A DNA stretch of 19,584 bases from CAYRRR01 sp964426755 (GCA_964426755.1 CAYRRR010000012.1:1-19584); one strand, 5' to 3'; shown: positions 1 to 7,957, numbered from the stretch's first letter. Program-made: numbers and translations. Notes: generated by a model not told the origin, from the sequence alone.

Positions 1-2
1 CC

Positions 3-488
3 TGGTTGCTTTGGGGACTTTTTCCGCTGATTACATTTGTCGCGCAACGTGTTCAGGGAGTTGAGGGGGCGTCTTGGGCTAGTTTTGTTTCTGGACTTAC
101 TCCGCTACTCGTATTCTTTGCGTCGTTTATTAATAGAAAAGCCTACTGGGAATCAACGAAGCGGGATTATTTCTGCATGCTCGTAGGACTGGTAGGGATT
201 GTGGCATGGGCGTTAACTAGCAATCCAAATTTGGCTATTTTGTTAGTGATCTTTGCAGATGGTGCAGCTGGCGTGCCAACTATACTGAAAGCCTATAATC
301 ACCCAGAGACTGAAAGCTGGAAAGCATTTGCAATTTCGTCACTAGGGTTTGGACTAAGTCTGCTGGCAGTGCCTGATTTGTATTTCCAGACGGTCGCTTT
401 CTTAATCTACCTATTCGTAGTAAATACTTTAATTGCCCTATTGTCGGCACGAAAACCAGCCATTAGTGCATTACATATTGAGCCATAG
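3..488 (+). CDS. Polytopic membrane protein, 5' end cut by window edge
   Basis: The reading frame is open to the left edge of the window, so this is the C-terminal part of a longer protein; the TTG at 6 is probably not the real start. The visible ~161 residues are mostly hydrophobic, with about six membrane segments separated by short polar turns. A segment around GVPTILKAY followed by PETES loosely recalls the P-x-x-x-K...TES pattern of PQ-loop/SWEET-like proteins, but this is only a resemblance. The TAG stop lies a few bases before the next gene, so both could share a transcript. Substrate and function cannot be assigned. Confidence 0.7.
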   Translation, partial: WLLWGLFPLITFVAQRVQGVEGASWASFVSGLTPLLVFFASFINRKAYWESTKRDYFCMLVGLVGIVAWALTSNPNLAILLVIFADGAAGVPTILKAYNHPETESWKAFAISSLGFGLSLLAVPDLYFQTVAFLIYLFVVNTLIALLSARKPAISALHIEP

Positions 489-503
489 TTTGAGGTGTAT
501 CTA

Positions 504-1229
504 GTGCATAACGCGACTGACCTTCAGGACGAACTAGCTAAGTATGCGAGTGATGCTGATGCTGTCTTTTTACAGCGGTTTTTTAAGACCGGCAAAGGAC
601 AGTACGGCGAGGGTGACCAGTTTATTGGTGTGCGCGTACCCATGACGCGCAAAGTTTGCAGACAGTTCAAAGACTTGCCGCTGTCAGAAGTGCAAAAGCT
701 GTTTGACTCGCCGATTCATGAGCACAGACTAGCGGCGGTGATATTGCTTGCGAACAAATATCCTAAAGCAGACAAAGCAGATCAAGAAACGATCTATGAC
801 ATGTATCTGGCAAATGTGCGAAAAGGTCGGATAAATAACTGGGATTTGGTGGATGTGTCGGCAGAGCATGTCATTGGCGCGCATGAATTTAATACGGGTC
901 GTGTTATTTTATTTGAGCTTGCCAGGTCAAAGGATGTATGGCAAAAGCGCGTGGCAATCATGAGTGCGTTTTACTTCATCAAGCGTGGTGATGTCAGCAC
1001 GACACTGGAATTAGCAGAGATCTTGTTGCATGACCCGCACGATCTTATCCAAAAAGCCGTCGGCTGGCAGCTACGTGAAGTCGGCAAGCGCGTCGATCAA
1101 AAATTATTGCTAGATTTTCTTGATAAGCACGCAGCAACCATGCCGCGTACTACGCTTAGGTATGCCATTGAACACCTCGACCAAAAGGCCAAACAGTATT
1201 ATATGTCACTGAAGCAAATCTCTGCATAA
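504..1229 (+). CDS. AlkD-like DNA alkylation repair protein (HEAT-repeat glycosylase)
   Basis: This is a member of the AlkD family, HEAT-like-repeat DNA glycosylases that remove alkylated bases. The family signature GQYGEGDQFIGVRVP is near the N-terminus. Counting from the upstream GTG at 495, W116 and D120 lie in NNWDLVD, R152 in KRVAIM and W191 in VGWQLREVGKR. These match in kind and nearly in spacing the B. cereus AlkD residues W109, D113, R148 and W187, so the active site looks intact. Two GTG starts are possible, 495 and 504. I prefer 504 because a GAGG at 492-495 sits 8 nt before it, whereas it would overlap the first. Product is about 241 residues, normal for the family. Confidence 0.88.
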   Translation: MHNATDLQDELAKYASDADAVFLQRFFKTGKGQYGEGDQFIGVRVPMTRKVCRQFKDLPLSEVQKLFDSPIHEHRLAAVILLANKYPKADKADQETIYDMYLANVRKGRINNWDLVDVSAEHVIGAHEFNTGRVILFELARSKDVWQKRVAIMSAFYFIKRGDVSTTLELAEILLHDPHDLIQKAVGWQLREVGKRVDQKLLLDFLDKHAATMPRTTLRYAIEHLDQKAKQYYMSLKQISA

Positions 1230-1230
1230 C

Positions 1231-1236
1231 TATAAT
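1231..1236 (+). promoter_or_regulatory. -10 box TATAAT just upstream of pcm
   Basis: A consensus TATAAT ends 7 nt before the ATG at 1244, so transcription should begin at or next to the A of the start codon. There is no Shine-Dalgarno sequence and no convincing -35 box. This predicts a leaderless pcm mRNA. Confidence 0.55.
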
Positions 1237-1243
1237 TAGTGCT

Positions 1244-1810
1244 ATGCAGGTAGGCAAGAAGATAGAGGAAGCGTTTAGGCATATAGATAGAAAATTGTTT
1301 TTGCCTAGTAATGAACTGAGTGAGGCCATGCTTGATGTTCCGCTTCCAATTGGTTACGGCCAAACAAATAGCCAGCCCTCAACCGTTAAGCAAATGCTTG
1401 AATGGCTTGATGTAAAAGAGGGGCAGAAAATTCTTGATGTGGGCTCAGGGTCAGGTTGGACAAGTGCATTGTTGTCGTATCTCGTAGGCGAAAACGGTAA
1501 CGTCATCGCGGTTGAAAAAGTACCCGAACTTGTTTTAATTGGTAAGCAAAACTGTCAAAAATTAAATCTTACCAACGTTGAGTTTAAGCAGGCTGAGACG
1601 TTATTGGGCTGGCCAAAAGAAGCACCGTATAACCGAATTCTTGTCAGTGCAGCGGCAAAAAAATTACCGCGAGAACTAGTAAATCAGCTACTTAAGGATG
1701 GTGTGATGGTAGTTCCAGTGCAAAACAGCATCTTAAAAGTTCATAAAACCAAGAATGGTGAACTCGTTGTTGATGAGCACCAAGGCTATGCATTTGTTCC
1801 GCTACTATAG
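1244..1810 (+). CDS. pcm: Protein-L-isoaspartate O-methyltransferase
   Basis: Uses SAM to methylate isoaspartyl residues in aged cytoplasmic proteins so that they can return to aspartate. The PCMT signature PLPIGYGQTNSQPSTV spans about residues 33-48, with Q40-T-N-S-Q-P close to the usual G-Q-T-I-S-Q-P. Methyltransferase motif I, ILDVGSGSGW, lies at about 63-72, followed by an acidic residue in VIAVEK near 91. At 188 residues it is slightly short, as bacterial Pcm is usually 200-210. The ATG is supported by the -10 box immediately upstream. It sits 14 nt after the AlkD-like gene. Both are damage-repair genes, but the separate promoter suggests independent control. Confidence 0.9.
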   Translation: MQVGKKIEEAFRHIDRKLFLPSNELSEAMLDVPLPIGYGQTNSQPSTVKQMLEWLDVKEGQKILDVGSGSGWTSALLSYLVGENGNVIAVEKVPELVLIGKQNCQKLNLTNVEFKQAETLLGWPKEAPYNRILVSAAAKKLPRELVNQLLKDGVMVVPVQNSILKVHKTKNGELVVDEHQGYAFVPLL

Positions 1811-1827
1811 CTTAAATAGAAAAATAA

Positions 1828-1836
1828 TGGTATAAA
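1828..1836 (+). promoter_or_regulatory. Extended -10 TGGTATAAA before the serine hydrolase gene
   Basis: The TGnTATAAT-like element ends 6 nt before the ATG at 1843, with no ribosome binding site between. This predicts a leaderless transcript. Confidence 0.55.
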
Positions 1837-1842
1837 TAGTAT

Positions 1843-2415
1843 ATGAAAAACGCTATACTAATTCATGGCAAGCCAAGCAAAGAAAAGTTTGAGAATCCAG
1901 CAAATCCAAAACCCAGTGAATCACACTGGCTACCGTGGGTTAAATCTGAGTTAGAAAAAAAGGGGATACCAACAGAAGCGCCTGATATGCCTAAGCCGTA
2001 TCAGCCCACCTTTGAAGCGTGGGCGGCTGCGCTAGATCGTTATCACATAGGGGTAGAGACATCTTTGGTGGGCTTAAGTGCCGGAGGAGGCTTTATTGTA
2101 GAGTGGCTGAGTCGTAATCACGACATGGTGGTAGACTCGGTTGCGCTGGTTGCACCATGGATTGACCCAAATAATAGATACGAAGACTTCCTTGATGATG
2201 TAGAGATTGATGAAACAATCACACGGCGTTGTCTGGGTGGTATGGTAATCTTTTATAGCTCGCGTGATGATGCCGAAGCCTTACAAAGTTTTGAGGTTTT
2301 GCATGAAAAGCTGCCCGGTGCAAAAGTCATTGATATTCCAGAGTATGGTCACTATATGCTTGGTAATACCATGAGTTCGGTACGGTTTCCTGAATTAATT
2401 GATGAAATAGTATAG
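1843..2415 (+). CDS. RBBP9/YdeN-like alpha/beta serine hydrolase
   Basis: A small, 190-residue alpha/beta hydrolase. The N-terminal strand ends in ILIHGKPS, the oxyanion-side HG motif. The nucleophile elbow is VGLSAGGG with Ser79. The likely acid is D142 or D143 in SSRDDAE, and the catalytic histidine is H170 in YGHYM. Order, spacing and size fit the RBBP9/YdeN group, whose physiological substrates are largely unknown. No signal peptide is seen, so it is probably cytoplasmic. The next gene starts 6-9 nt downstream of the stop, so co-transcription is likely. Confidence 0.82.
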   Translation: MKNAILIHGKPSKEKFENPANPKPSESHWLPWVKSELEKKGIPTEAPDMPKPYQPTFEAWAAALDRYHIGVETSLVGLSAGGGFIVEWLSRNHDMVVDSVALVAPWIDPNNRYEDFLDDVEIDETITRRCLGGMVIFYSSRDDAEALQSFEVLHEKLPGAKVIDIPEYGHYMLGNTMSSVRFPELIDEIV

Positions 2416-2421
2416 GCAGTC

Positions 2422-3315
2422 TTGGTGCAGCGTATAGGAGCAAGTTTATCAATAAAGCAGTGTAGGAATTTTGCGATAGACCCCGACAAAGTATTGCGAA
2501 CCGCAATTAAAGAGCTCGGACTGCGGCGCTTTAGGCTTATGACGTATTGGAATGAACATGAGAAAGAGCGTGGCGTCTATGACTTCACAACAATAGACAA
2601 ACAATTGCAGATTATTGAGCAGCATGGCGGTGAGATAGCGATGTGCTTAGGTGTGCGCCAGCCGCGGTGGCCTGAAAGTCATTGGCCCAGTTGGGCTAAA
2701 GAGCTCAATAAACAAGAACGCAACCAGGCGCTAATTGACTATATTACAGCGGTCGTGCAGCGATATAAAAAAAGTAACTGTATTGTTGAATGGCAGCTTG
2801 AGAATGAAGCCTTATTAAAATCGTTTGGCCACGCCGGCGACTTTGATCGTAAAAGATTAAAGAATGAGTATGCTCTGATAAAGAAATTAGATGCAGATCG
2901 TCCCATTATCATGACAACCAGTACGTCGTGGGGCATACCAGTGATTGGGCCTATTCCAGACAGGGTTGGTTTTTCTTTATACCGCGTCGTATTTAATAAG
3001 GGCAAATATCGAAACTCTTTGTATAAGCCTTGGATTTTTAAGTTGCGTGCCGGTTTGATTAAACTATTGTGGCACCGCAAATCATTTATTCACGAATTAC
3101 AAGCAGAGCCTTGGGGTCCGAAAGAAATTTGGCATATGAGTAAGTCAGAACAAGATAAATCAATGAGCTTGAGTAAAATGCGGTTAAATATTGTAACTGC
3201 TAAAAAAACTAGCCTACTGCCCATAGATTTATGGGGTCTTGAATGGTGGTATTGGCGCAAGCAAAAGGGTGACGCACGGTTTTGGAGAGTCATTCAAGAG
3301 TTCGTTGCAAATTAA
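2422..3315 (+). CDS. Clan GH-A glycoside hydrolase-like TIM-barrel protein
   Basis: Residues 120-130 contain WQLENEA, where N128-E129 fits the end-of-strand-4 Asn-Glu pair carrying the acid/base in clan GH-A. FIHELQAEPWG near 222-232 fits the strand-7 nucleophile, E225. LRRFRLMTYWNEHEKERG near the N-terminus resembles the substrate-binding strand of cellulase- or beta-galactosidase-type barrels. A tryptophan-rich GLEWWYWR near 272 would be strand 8. At 297 residues it is compact. No signal peptide is evident. The start could be TTG 2422 or GTG 2425; neither has a good ribosome site. The family within the clan and the sugar substrate cannot be told. Confidence 0.75.
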   Translation: MVQRIGASLSIKQCRNFAIDPDKVLRTAIKELGLRRFRLMTYWNEHEKERGVYDFTTIDKQLQIIEQHGGEIAMCLGVRQPRWPESHWPSWAKELNKQERNQALIDYITAVVQRYKKSNCIVEWQLENEALLKSFGHAGDFDRKRLKNEYALIKKLDADRPIIMTTSTSWGIPVIGPIPDRVGFSLYRVVFNKGKYRNSLYKPWIFKLRAGLIKLLWHRKSFIHELQAEPWGPKEIWHMSKSEQDKSMSLSKMRLNIVTAKKTSLLPIDLWGLEWWYWRKQKGDARFWRVIQEFVAN

Positions 3316-3361
3316 CGTACCTTTTACTAGCAAATATATTACAGCTAACAAACGAAACGAG

Positions 3362-3370
3362 TGCTATAAT
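3362..3370 (+). promoter_or_regulatory. Extended -10 TGCTATAAT before the flavodoxin-fold gene
   Basis: A perfect extended -10 ends 8 nt before the ATG at 3379, and there is no Shine-Dalgarno sequence. This predicts a leaderless or 1-2 nt leader transcript. A TTACAG at 3339-3344 is a poor -35 candidate with 20-nt spacing. Confidence 0.6.
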
Positions 3371-3378
3371 GGCGACTC

Positions 3379-4101
3379 ATGAATAAGAATGCGCATGATT
3401 TCACTGGTTTAAAGGCTATATTTTTTAACTGTACATTAAAAAAATCACCCGAAGTAAGCAATACGGAGGGTTTAATGCGGGTGAGCACCACTCTCATGGA
3501 GAATCATGGAATCAACGTTGAAACCATACGTGCAATCGATCGTGATATAGCCACCGGGGTCTCTGCTGATATGACTGAGAAAGGCTGGGAGACAGATGAG
3601 TGGCCAACAATTTATGAGCAAATTAAAGCTGCTGATATCGTTGTAATATGTGGACCAATTTGGCTTGGTGACAATAGTTCACAGACGAAAAAAATCATCG
3701 AGCGCCTATATGGAAACTCGGGTGAATTAAATGAACAAGGCCAGTATGCTTTTTACGGTAAGGTTGGCGGAGCAATCATTACCGGCAATGAGGATGGCGC
3801 TAAGCATTGCGCAATGAATATTTTGTATAGTTTGCAGCACATTGGTTTTACTATTCCACCGCAAGCTGATGCTGCTTGGCTGGGTGGTATAGGGCCGGGG
3901 CCAAGCTATTTAGATGAAGGGTCTGATGGACCAGAAAATGATTTTACAAATCGTAATACCACCTTCATGACCTGGAATCTTATGCATATGGCAAAATTAC
4001 TAAAAGAAAACAATGGAATACCAGCGTATGGTAATCAGCGCAGTGAGTGGGATAAAGGCAAACGGTTTGGCTATGAAAACCCAAACCCAGAATATCGGTA
4101 A
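3379..4101 (+). CDS. Flavodoxin-fold NAD(P)H-dependent oxidoreductase
   Basis: Resembles the NADPH-dependent FMN reductase/flavodoxin superfamily. The first strand LKAIFFNCTLKKSPEVSNTE is followed by a polar phosphate-binding-type loop. ADIVVICGPIWLGDNSSQTK is the typical second flavin contact segment, in which PIW precedes a Gly/Ser-rich stretch before the helix contacting FMN. KVGGAIITGNEDGAKH is the third. At 240 residues it is longer than simple flavodoxins, with a C-terminal tail rich in Asn, Gly and Tyr. It is probably a cytoplasmic flavoprotein reductase; the partner or substrate is unknown. It has its own promoter and no close neighbour on either side. Confidence 0.8.
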   Translation: MNKNAHDFTGLKAIFFNCTLKKSPEVSNTEGLMRVSTTLMENHGINVETIRAIDRDIATGVSADMTEKGWETDEWPTIYEQIKAADIVVICGPIWLGDNSSQTKKIIERLYGNSGELNEQGQYAFYGKVGGAIITGNEDGAKHCAMNILYSLQHIGFTIPPQADAAWLGGIGPGPSYLDEGSDGPENDFTNRNTTFMTWNLMHMAKLLKENNGIPAYGNQRSEWDKGKRFGYENPNPEYR

Positions 4102-4235
4102 GGTTGTATCACTATAAAACAATCATAAGCCTAATACAGCATACATTAATGGACAAAGAGGAGTTACAAATAGTACTCATGAGCTCAGAGCACTGTTGTT
4201 AATAGGGTAATCATCGGTCTTATGCAGCCATAGTG

Positions 4236-4241
4236 TATACT
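4236..4241 (+). promoter_or_regulatory. -10 box TATACT before the NYN-domain gene
   Basis: TATACT ends 9 nt before the ATG at 4251, leaving a leader of about 0-3 nt. The TG is directly adjacent rather than one base away, so this is not a standard extended -10. Confidence 0.45.
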
Positions 4242-4250
4242 TTTAGGTAA

Positions 4251-4814
4251 ATGAGGTTTAGAAGAAAAGCGGCACAGCCCTTAAAGAAGAATGACGTCTA
4301 TGCTTTTATTGATAGTCAAAATCTTAATTTAGGTATTCAGCGGGCGGGATGGAAGATGGATTGGCGAAAATTTCGCGAGTTCTTACGTAATAGATACAAT
4401 GTTACGAAAGCCTATATGTTTGTTGGTTATGTGGCCGAGTATGAAGATTTGTACAACCAATTGCACGAGGCTGGCTACCTAGTTGTTTTAAAGCCAACCG
4501 TCGAGATGAGTCAGAACAGTGATGATGGCGAGTCCAGGCCGCAGGTTAAAGGTAATATTGATGCGGAACTCGTTCTATACGCTATGAAAGAAATGCCAAA
4601 TTATCAAAAAGCAATCATTGTTTCTGGCGATGGTGACTTCTATTGTTTAGCAGAATACCTCGCCGAAAAAGATAGGCTGTTGCATATTATGACTCCCAAT
4701 TGGCGATATTCAACGCTGCTAAAACCGTTTGAGCAATATATTATTCGGCTTGATCAGCGACGAAAAGAGCTTGAGCATAAAGACTATAGAAAACGCGCTG
4801 GCTCGAAAAAATAA
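4251..4814 (+). CDS. NYN-domain (PIN-like, LabA/DUF88) protein
   Basis: NYN proteins share the PIN-like nuclease fold and are commonly RNases. The conserved acidic set is visible: D21 with N24 in FIDSQNLNLG, D104 in KGNIDAELVLYA, and D127 with D129 in IVSGDGDFYCLAEY. These would bind the catalytic metal. The basic N-terminus (MRFRRK) and the Lys/Arg-rich last 20 residues could bind RNA. At 187 residues it is essentially the single domain. It lies alone between a 149-nt upstream gap and the convergent sortase pair, so context does not identify its RNA target. Confidence 0.85.
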   Translation: MRFRRKAAQPLKKNDVYAFIDSQNLNLGIQRAGWKMDWRKFREFLRNRYNVTKAYMFVGYVAEYEDLYNQLHEAGYLVVLKPTVEMSQNSDDGESRPQVKGNIDAELVLYAMKEMPNYQKAIIVSGDGDFYCLAEYLAEKDRLLHIMTPNWRYSTLLKPFEQYIIRLDQRRKELEHKDYRKRAGSKK

Positions 4815-4935
4815 TGCAAAAACAAAAGATATACTGCTGACAGGACTGCCGTTAAGCGTAGTTTTATACCAGTGCAGCTATGTGGTGAAGGGAGGGTCGT
4901 ATTGACGTTTGGTCGAGTTACGTAACGGTAAAAAA

Positions 4936-5046
4936 CTAAAGCTGGTTAACAAAATTAGTATCAACCTCGTAGCTAATCAGCCAGATAAAAAATAATCCAA
5001 TTACTAGCAACATAAGCAATACTACGGTCCGTTTTTTTTCATTCAT
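4936..5046 (-). CDS. 36-residue single-pass membrane miniprotein downstream of sortase
   Basis: The ATG at 5046-5044 overlaps the end of the sortase frame, whose last codons are AAT GAA TGA. The miniprotein therefore starts 8 nt before the sortase stop ends, typical of translational coupling. The product begins with a basic tail (MNEKKR), followed by a hydrophobic run of about 19 residues at 8-26 (VVLLMLLVIGLFFIWLI) and a short polar end rich in Glu, Asp and Asn. The positive-inside rule puts the N-terminus in the cytoplasm. Its basic-hydrophobic-polar layout is what a real small membrane protein looks like. It may be a partner or modulator of the sortase; this is inference from position only. 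Confidence 0.55.
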   Translation of the reverse strand: MNEKKRTVVLLMLLVIGLFFIWLISYEVDTNFVNQL

Positions 5047-5656
5047 TGTTTACATCCTTTATTAAATCAGCAACTACCACCAAGCGTTGTTTGGCAGTCC
5101 ACATGGGAGTGCAGGTATAGAGTGTCAATATGGGTTCGTCGGTGTTATCTTCAACTTGAATTGCAGTAGGTTCTACAACTTTGATTTCTCGGACACGATA
5201 GGTGTACTCTTGCTCGTTCCAAAACAATGAAAATTCATCGCCTTGCTTAAGTTTGTCTAGATGATAAAACACTGAAGGTGACCGATACGTAAACCGGTGG
5301 GCAACAAGCACGGTATTGCCGCCTTTATCAGGGGTGCTTGTTTTGGGGCGTCTCCATATGCCTTTTTTGAGTGTACTCGCGTAGCGTCCTTCGTGCACAG
5401 CACCATCCAGGCTCATCTGGGGGATTACTAAACGGTTATCTTTGGCTATCGGTTTGTCGTCATTATCTTCTTCTTCATTAAGTACGCTTTGATATGGTAC
5501 AGAATTGTCGTTGTTTTTTGATTGAAGCCAGAATAGTAGTTGGGGCAAAAAAGGTGTAACGATAAGGTACAGGCCAACTAAAACAACTGCCACCGTAAGG
5601 AAGTTGTTAAAGATTCTCAGTTTTTTGTGTTTTTCTCGACCCGTTTTTGAAAACAT
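5039..5656 (-). CDS. Sortase, class D/E-like transpeptidase
   Basis: A membrane-anchored cysteine transpeptidase that links sorting-signal proteins to the cell surface. Numbered from the ATG at 5656, it has a basic tail (1-16), a membrane segment (about 19-45), an acidic Asn/Glu/Asp-rich linker (48-72) and the sortase barrel. The catalytic triad is complete: H120 in LVAHRFTYRS, C182 in TLYTCTP and R191 in KQRLVVV. The TLYTCTP form resembles class D/E enzymes. I chose this ATG over an upstream in-frame TTG at 5674 because a TGCTATACT -10 box lies between them. Length is 205 residues. It is divergent from the lipid kinase gene and no substrate protein with a sorting signal lies in the window. 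Confidence 0.9.
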   Translation of the reverse strand: MFSKTGREKHKKLRIFNNFLTVAVVLVGLYLIVTPFLPQLLFWLQSKNNDNSVPYQSVLNEEEDNDDKPIAKDNRLVIPQMSLDGAVHEGRYASTLKKGIWRRPKTSTPDKGGNTVLVAHRFTYRSPSVFYHLDKLKQGDEFSLFWNEQEYTYRVREIKVVEPTAIQVEDNTDEPILTLYTCTPMWTAKQRLVVVADLIKDVNNE

Positions 5657-5664
5657 ACATAAGT

Positions 5665-5673
5665 AGTATAGCA
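5665..5673 (-). promoter_or_regulatory. Extended -10 TGCTATACT for the sortase gene
   Basis: Read on the minus strand, TGCTATACT ends 8 nt before the ATG at 5656 and overlaps the codons of the longer TTG-start reading frame. This argues for the shorter protein and a leaderless mRNA. Confidence 0.6.
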
Positions 5674-5690
5674 AGTTCGGTTTCTATTAC

Positions 5691-5699
5691 TGGTATTAT
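5691..5699 (+). promoter_or_regulatory. Extended -10 TGGTATTAT for the lipid kinase gene
   Basis: TGGTATTAT ends 6 nt before the ATG at 5706, so the mRNA should be leaderless. It lies back to back with the sortase promoter in a 49-nt divergent gap. Confidence 0.55.
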
Positions 5700-5705
5700 A
5701 AAGAA

Positions 5706-6644
5706 ATGAAAACAGCTAGGGCGCGTATACAACCCCCCAAAACCGTACTCTCATATGACCACATCGCGCTTATTTACAACCCGAACAGCACTGGTAACGC
5801 AGCGTCTTTGGCGCGCAGATTATCAAAAAAGCTCACTGCACTCACAGATGTCACGGTTGCATTAATGCCAACAAAAGCACCTGGTCATGGTAGAAAAATT
5901 GCTTACCAGATTACCAAGTCATATAAACACCCGTTGATTATTTCAGTGAGTGGTGACGGAGGGTATCACGATGTTGTGAACGGCTGTCTCGGCGCCCTTG
6001 CCGACGGCAGCGAAAGTTTGCCGGTCTGCGCAGTAGAAGCTGCAGGCAACGCTAACGATCATTATGCGTATCAACGAGGTAAAGACACCCTATTACAGGG
6101 CATAAAGAAGGGGCATACAAAGCCAATGGAGGTCTTGCGCGTCGAGGTAAAAAGTACCAAACGACCCCCGCAGGTTATATATGCTCATTCTTATTGGGGG
6201 ATAGGCTTAACCTCTAAAGCCATCGATACGCTAAACCAAACTAAACTTAATCCGGTGAAAGAAAAAGTCATCGTTGCCAAAGAATTAATAAATCATAAAG
6301 CTGTTAACTTACGAATCAAAAATAAAAAAGAGGTTGTAAACAATATAATAGTGTCACTGGTGCCTCGTATGGCAAAAATGATAAAAATTCAACAAAGCCA
6401 AGCGCATAAGCCACGTGGTACATTCTGGTTATTAATCGATCGGCAACATACTAAGACTGCCATCTTAAAGCATATTGTTAAAGGTGCATTAAAAAATTTA
6501 AAGGATGAGAGTCGTCAGGAAAAATCTTTTACTTGCACGATATTAGAGGCGTGGCCAATGCAGCTCGATGGGGAAGTATATCGTCTACATAAGGGTGATT
6601 GCATTACCGTTACTGTCGAAAAAAATGCGCTAAAAACTTTGTAG
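5706..6644 (+). CDS. Diacylglycerol/lipid kinase, DAGK catalytic domain (YegS-like)
   Basis: The DAGK domain begins with HIALIYNPNSTGN at 19-31, whose N-P-x-S/T-G motif is typical of lipid and sphingoid kinases. The nucleotide-binding GDGG is at 83-86 in SVSGDGGYHDVVNG. The segment AAGNANDHY at 113-120 sits where most members have G-T-x-N-D-F-A, so this protein is somewhat divergent there. At 312 residues the length is normal for the YegS/DgkB group, which transfers ATP phosphate to membrane lipids such as diacylglycerol. The lipid substrate is unknown. It has its own leaderless-type promoter and is followed 38 nt later by the GH1 gene. Confidence 0.8.
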   Translation: MKTARARIQPPKTVLSYDHIALIYNPNSTGNAASLARRLSKKLTALTDVTVALMPTKAPGHGRKIAYQITKSYKHPLIISVSGDGGYHDVVNGCLGALADGSESLPVCAVEAAGNANDHYAYQRGKDTLLQGIKKGHTKPMEVLRVEVKSTKRPPQVIYAHSYWGIGLTSKAIDTLNQTKLNPVKEKVIVAKELINHKAVNLRIKNKKEVVNNIIVSLVPRMAKMIKIQQSQAHKPRGTFWLLIDRQHTKTAILKHIVKGALKNLKDESRQEKSFTCTILEAWPMQLDGEVYRLHKGDCITVTVEKNALKTL

Positions 6645-6682
6645 TTTGTTAGATTAATGACTGATAAGGTAAAGTAGGTACA

Positions 6683-7942
6683 ATGGATAAATACAAAAAT
6701 CAGTTTCCTAAAAATTTTTTATGGGGAGCAAGCACGGCAAGTCATCAAGTAGAAGGGGGCAACCATAACCAATGGAGCGTTTGGGAGCTTCAGTATGCGC
6801 AAGATTTGGCAAAAACCGCCAAAGATCGTCTTGGCTGGATGCCAAACTGGGAACACATTAAAGCGCAGGCTGAAGATCCAGATAATTATATTTCTGGACG
6901 AGGCGTTGATCACTATAAAAAATATAAAGAAGATTTTAAGCTGGTTAAACAGTTAAATTTAAATAGTTTTAGGTTTGGTATAGAGTGGTCGCGACTAGAG
7001 CCCCAAGAAGGCAAGTGGGATCCCGCAGCCTTCGATTATTACCGTAGCTATATAAAAGAGCTAAAAAAGCAAGGCATAGAGCCGATGCTTAATATTTGGC
7101 ACTGGACGCTACCGGTGTGGTTTGCTGATCGCGGCGGTTTTAAAAAAGGTGAAAATCTAAAGTACTGGGACCGCTTCGTGACTAAGGTGTCGGAAGAATT
7201 CGCACCGCTTGTGCGTAATATCATCACCATTAATGAGCCAAATGTCTACACGAGCCATTCATATGCTATGGGCTGGTGGCCTCCACAAGAGAAAAATTGG
7301 CTAAATGCCTCGTTTGTGATTTGGAACTTAGTGCGGGCTCACAAAAGGGCGTATCGCATCTTAAAAAAGCGAAAGCCAAGCCTCAATATTGGCGTAGCGA
7401 CACAGCTAGCTAACATTCAGGCCAAACGACCGCACAATATTATTGATCAAGTTATGACCAAGTGGATGCGTTATTTTTGGAACTGGTGGTTCTTAAACCG
7501 CATCAATAAATATCAAGATTTCGTCGGATTCAATTTTTATTTTTCTGATTACTATCGAGGTGTTAGGCGCGCTAACCCTGAAGTTCCCACCAATGATCTT
7601 GGCTGGTACATGGAGCCCGAAGGCCTGTATCAATTAATACTGCGCGTATGGGCACGGTATCAAAAGCCAATCATCGTGACTGAAAATGGTGTGGCTGACA
7701 GTGACGATCAGTATCGCCAATGGTGGCTTGAAGAAACAATTGTAGCAATGGAGAAGGCTCTGAGCGAAGGCGTTAAGCTGGTAGGCTATTATCACTGGAG
7801 CTTACTTGATAATTTTGAATGGGCGTTTGGTTGGTGGCCAAATTTTGGGTTGGTGAAGGTAGATAGAAAAACCATGAGGCGTGAGCTACGACCAAGCGCA
7901 AAATGGTTTGCCAAAGAAGTAAAGCGCATCAGAACAGATTGA
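6683..7942 (+). CDS. Glycoside hydrolase family 1 beta-glycosidase-like protein
   Basis: The GH1 N-terminal signature FLWGASTASHQVEG is at 12-25. The acid/base is E185 in TINEPN and the nucleophile is E334 in VTENGVAD. Both family-defining motifs are intact, as is the late aromatic signature YHWSLLDNFEW at 370-380. At 419 residues it is slightly shorter than the 440-480 usual for bacterial GH1 enzymes. No signal peptide is visible, so it probably acts on imported glycosides in the cytoplasm. A substrate (beta-glucoside or beta-galactoside) cannot be chosen from sequence alone. Only a weak TAAAGT (6670-6675) and a weak AGTAGG lie before the ATG. Confidence 0.9.
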   Translation: MDKYKNQFPKNFLWGASTASHQVEGGNHNQWSVWELQYAQDLAKTAKDRLGWMPNWEHIKAQAEDPDNYISGRGVDHYKKYKEDFKLVKQLNLNSFRFGIEWSRLEPQEGKWDPAAFDYYRSYIKELKKQGIEPMLNIWHWTLPVWFADRGGFKKGENLKYWDRFVTKVSEEFAPLVRNIITINEPNVYTSHSYAMGWWPPQEKNWLNASFVIWNLVRAHKRAYRILKKRKPSLNIGVATQLANIQAKRPHNIIDQVMTKWMRYFWNWWFLNRINKYQDFVGFNFYFSDYYRGVRRANPEVPTNDLGWYMEPEGLYQLILRVWARYQKPIIVTENGVADSDDQYRQWWLEETIVAMEKALSEGVKLVGYYHWSLLDNFEWAFGWWPNFGLVKVDRKTMRRELRPSAKWFAKEVKRIRTD

Positions 7943-7957
7943 TAGAACACTATATTA

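Noticed and set aside
4149..4202. 17-codon ORF (MDKEELQIVLMSSEHCC) in the gap before the NYN gene
   Set aside because: The GAGGAG there lies inside the ORF and serves no start of useful length; no promoter or conservation argument supports it.
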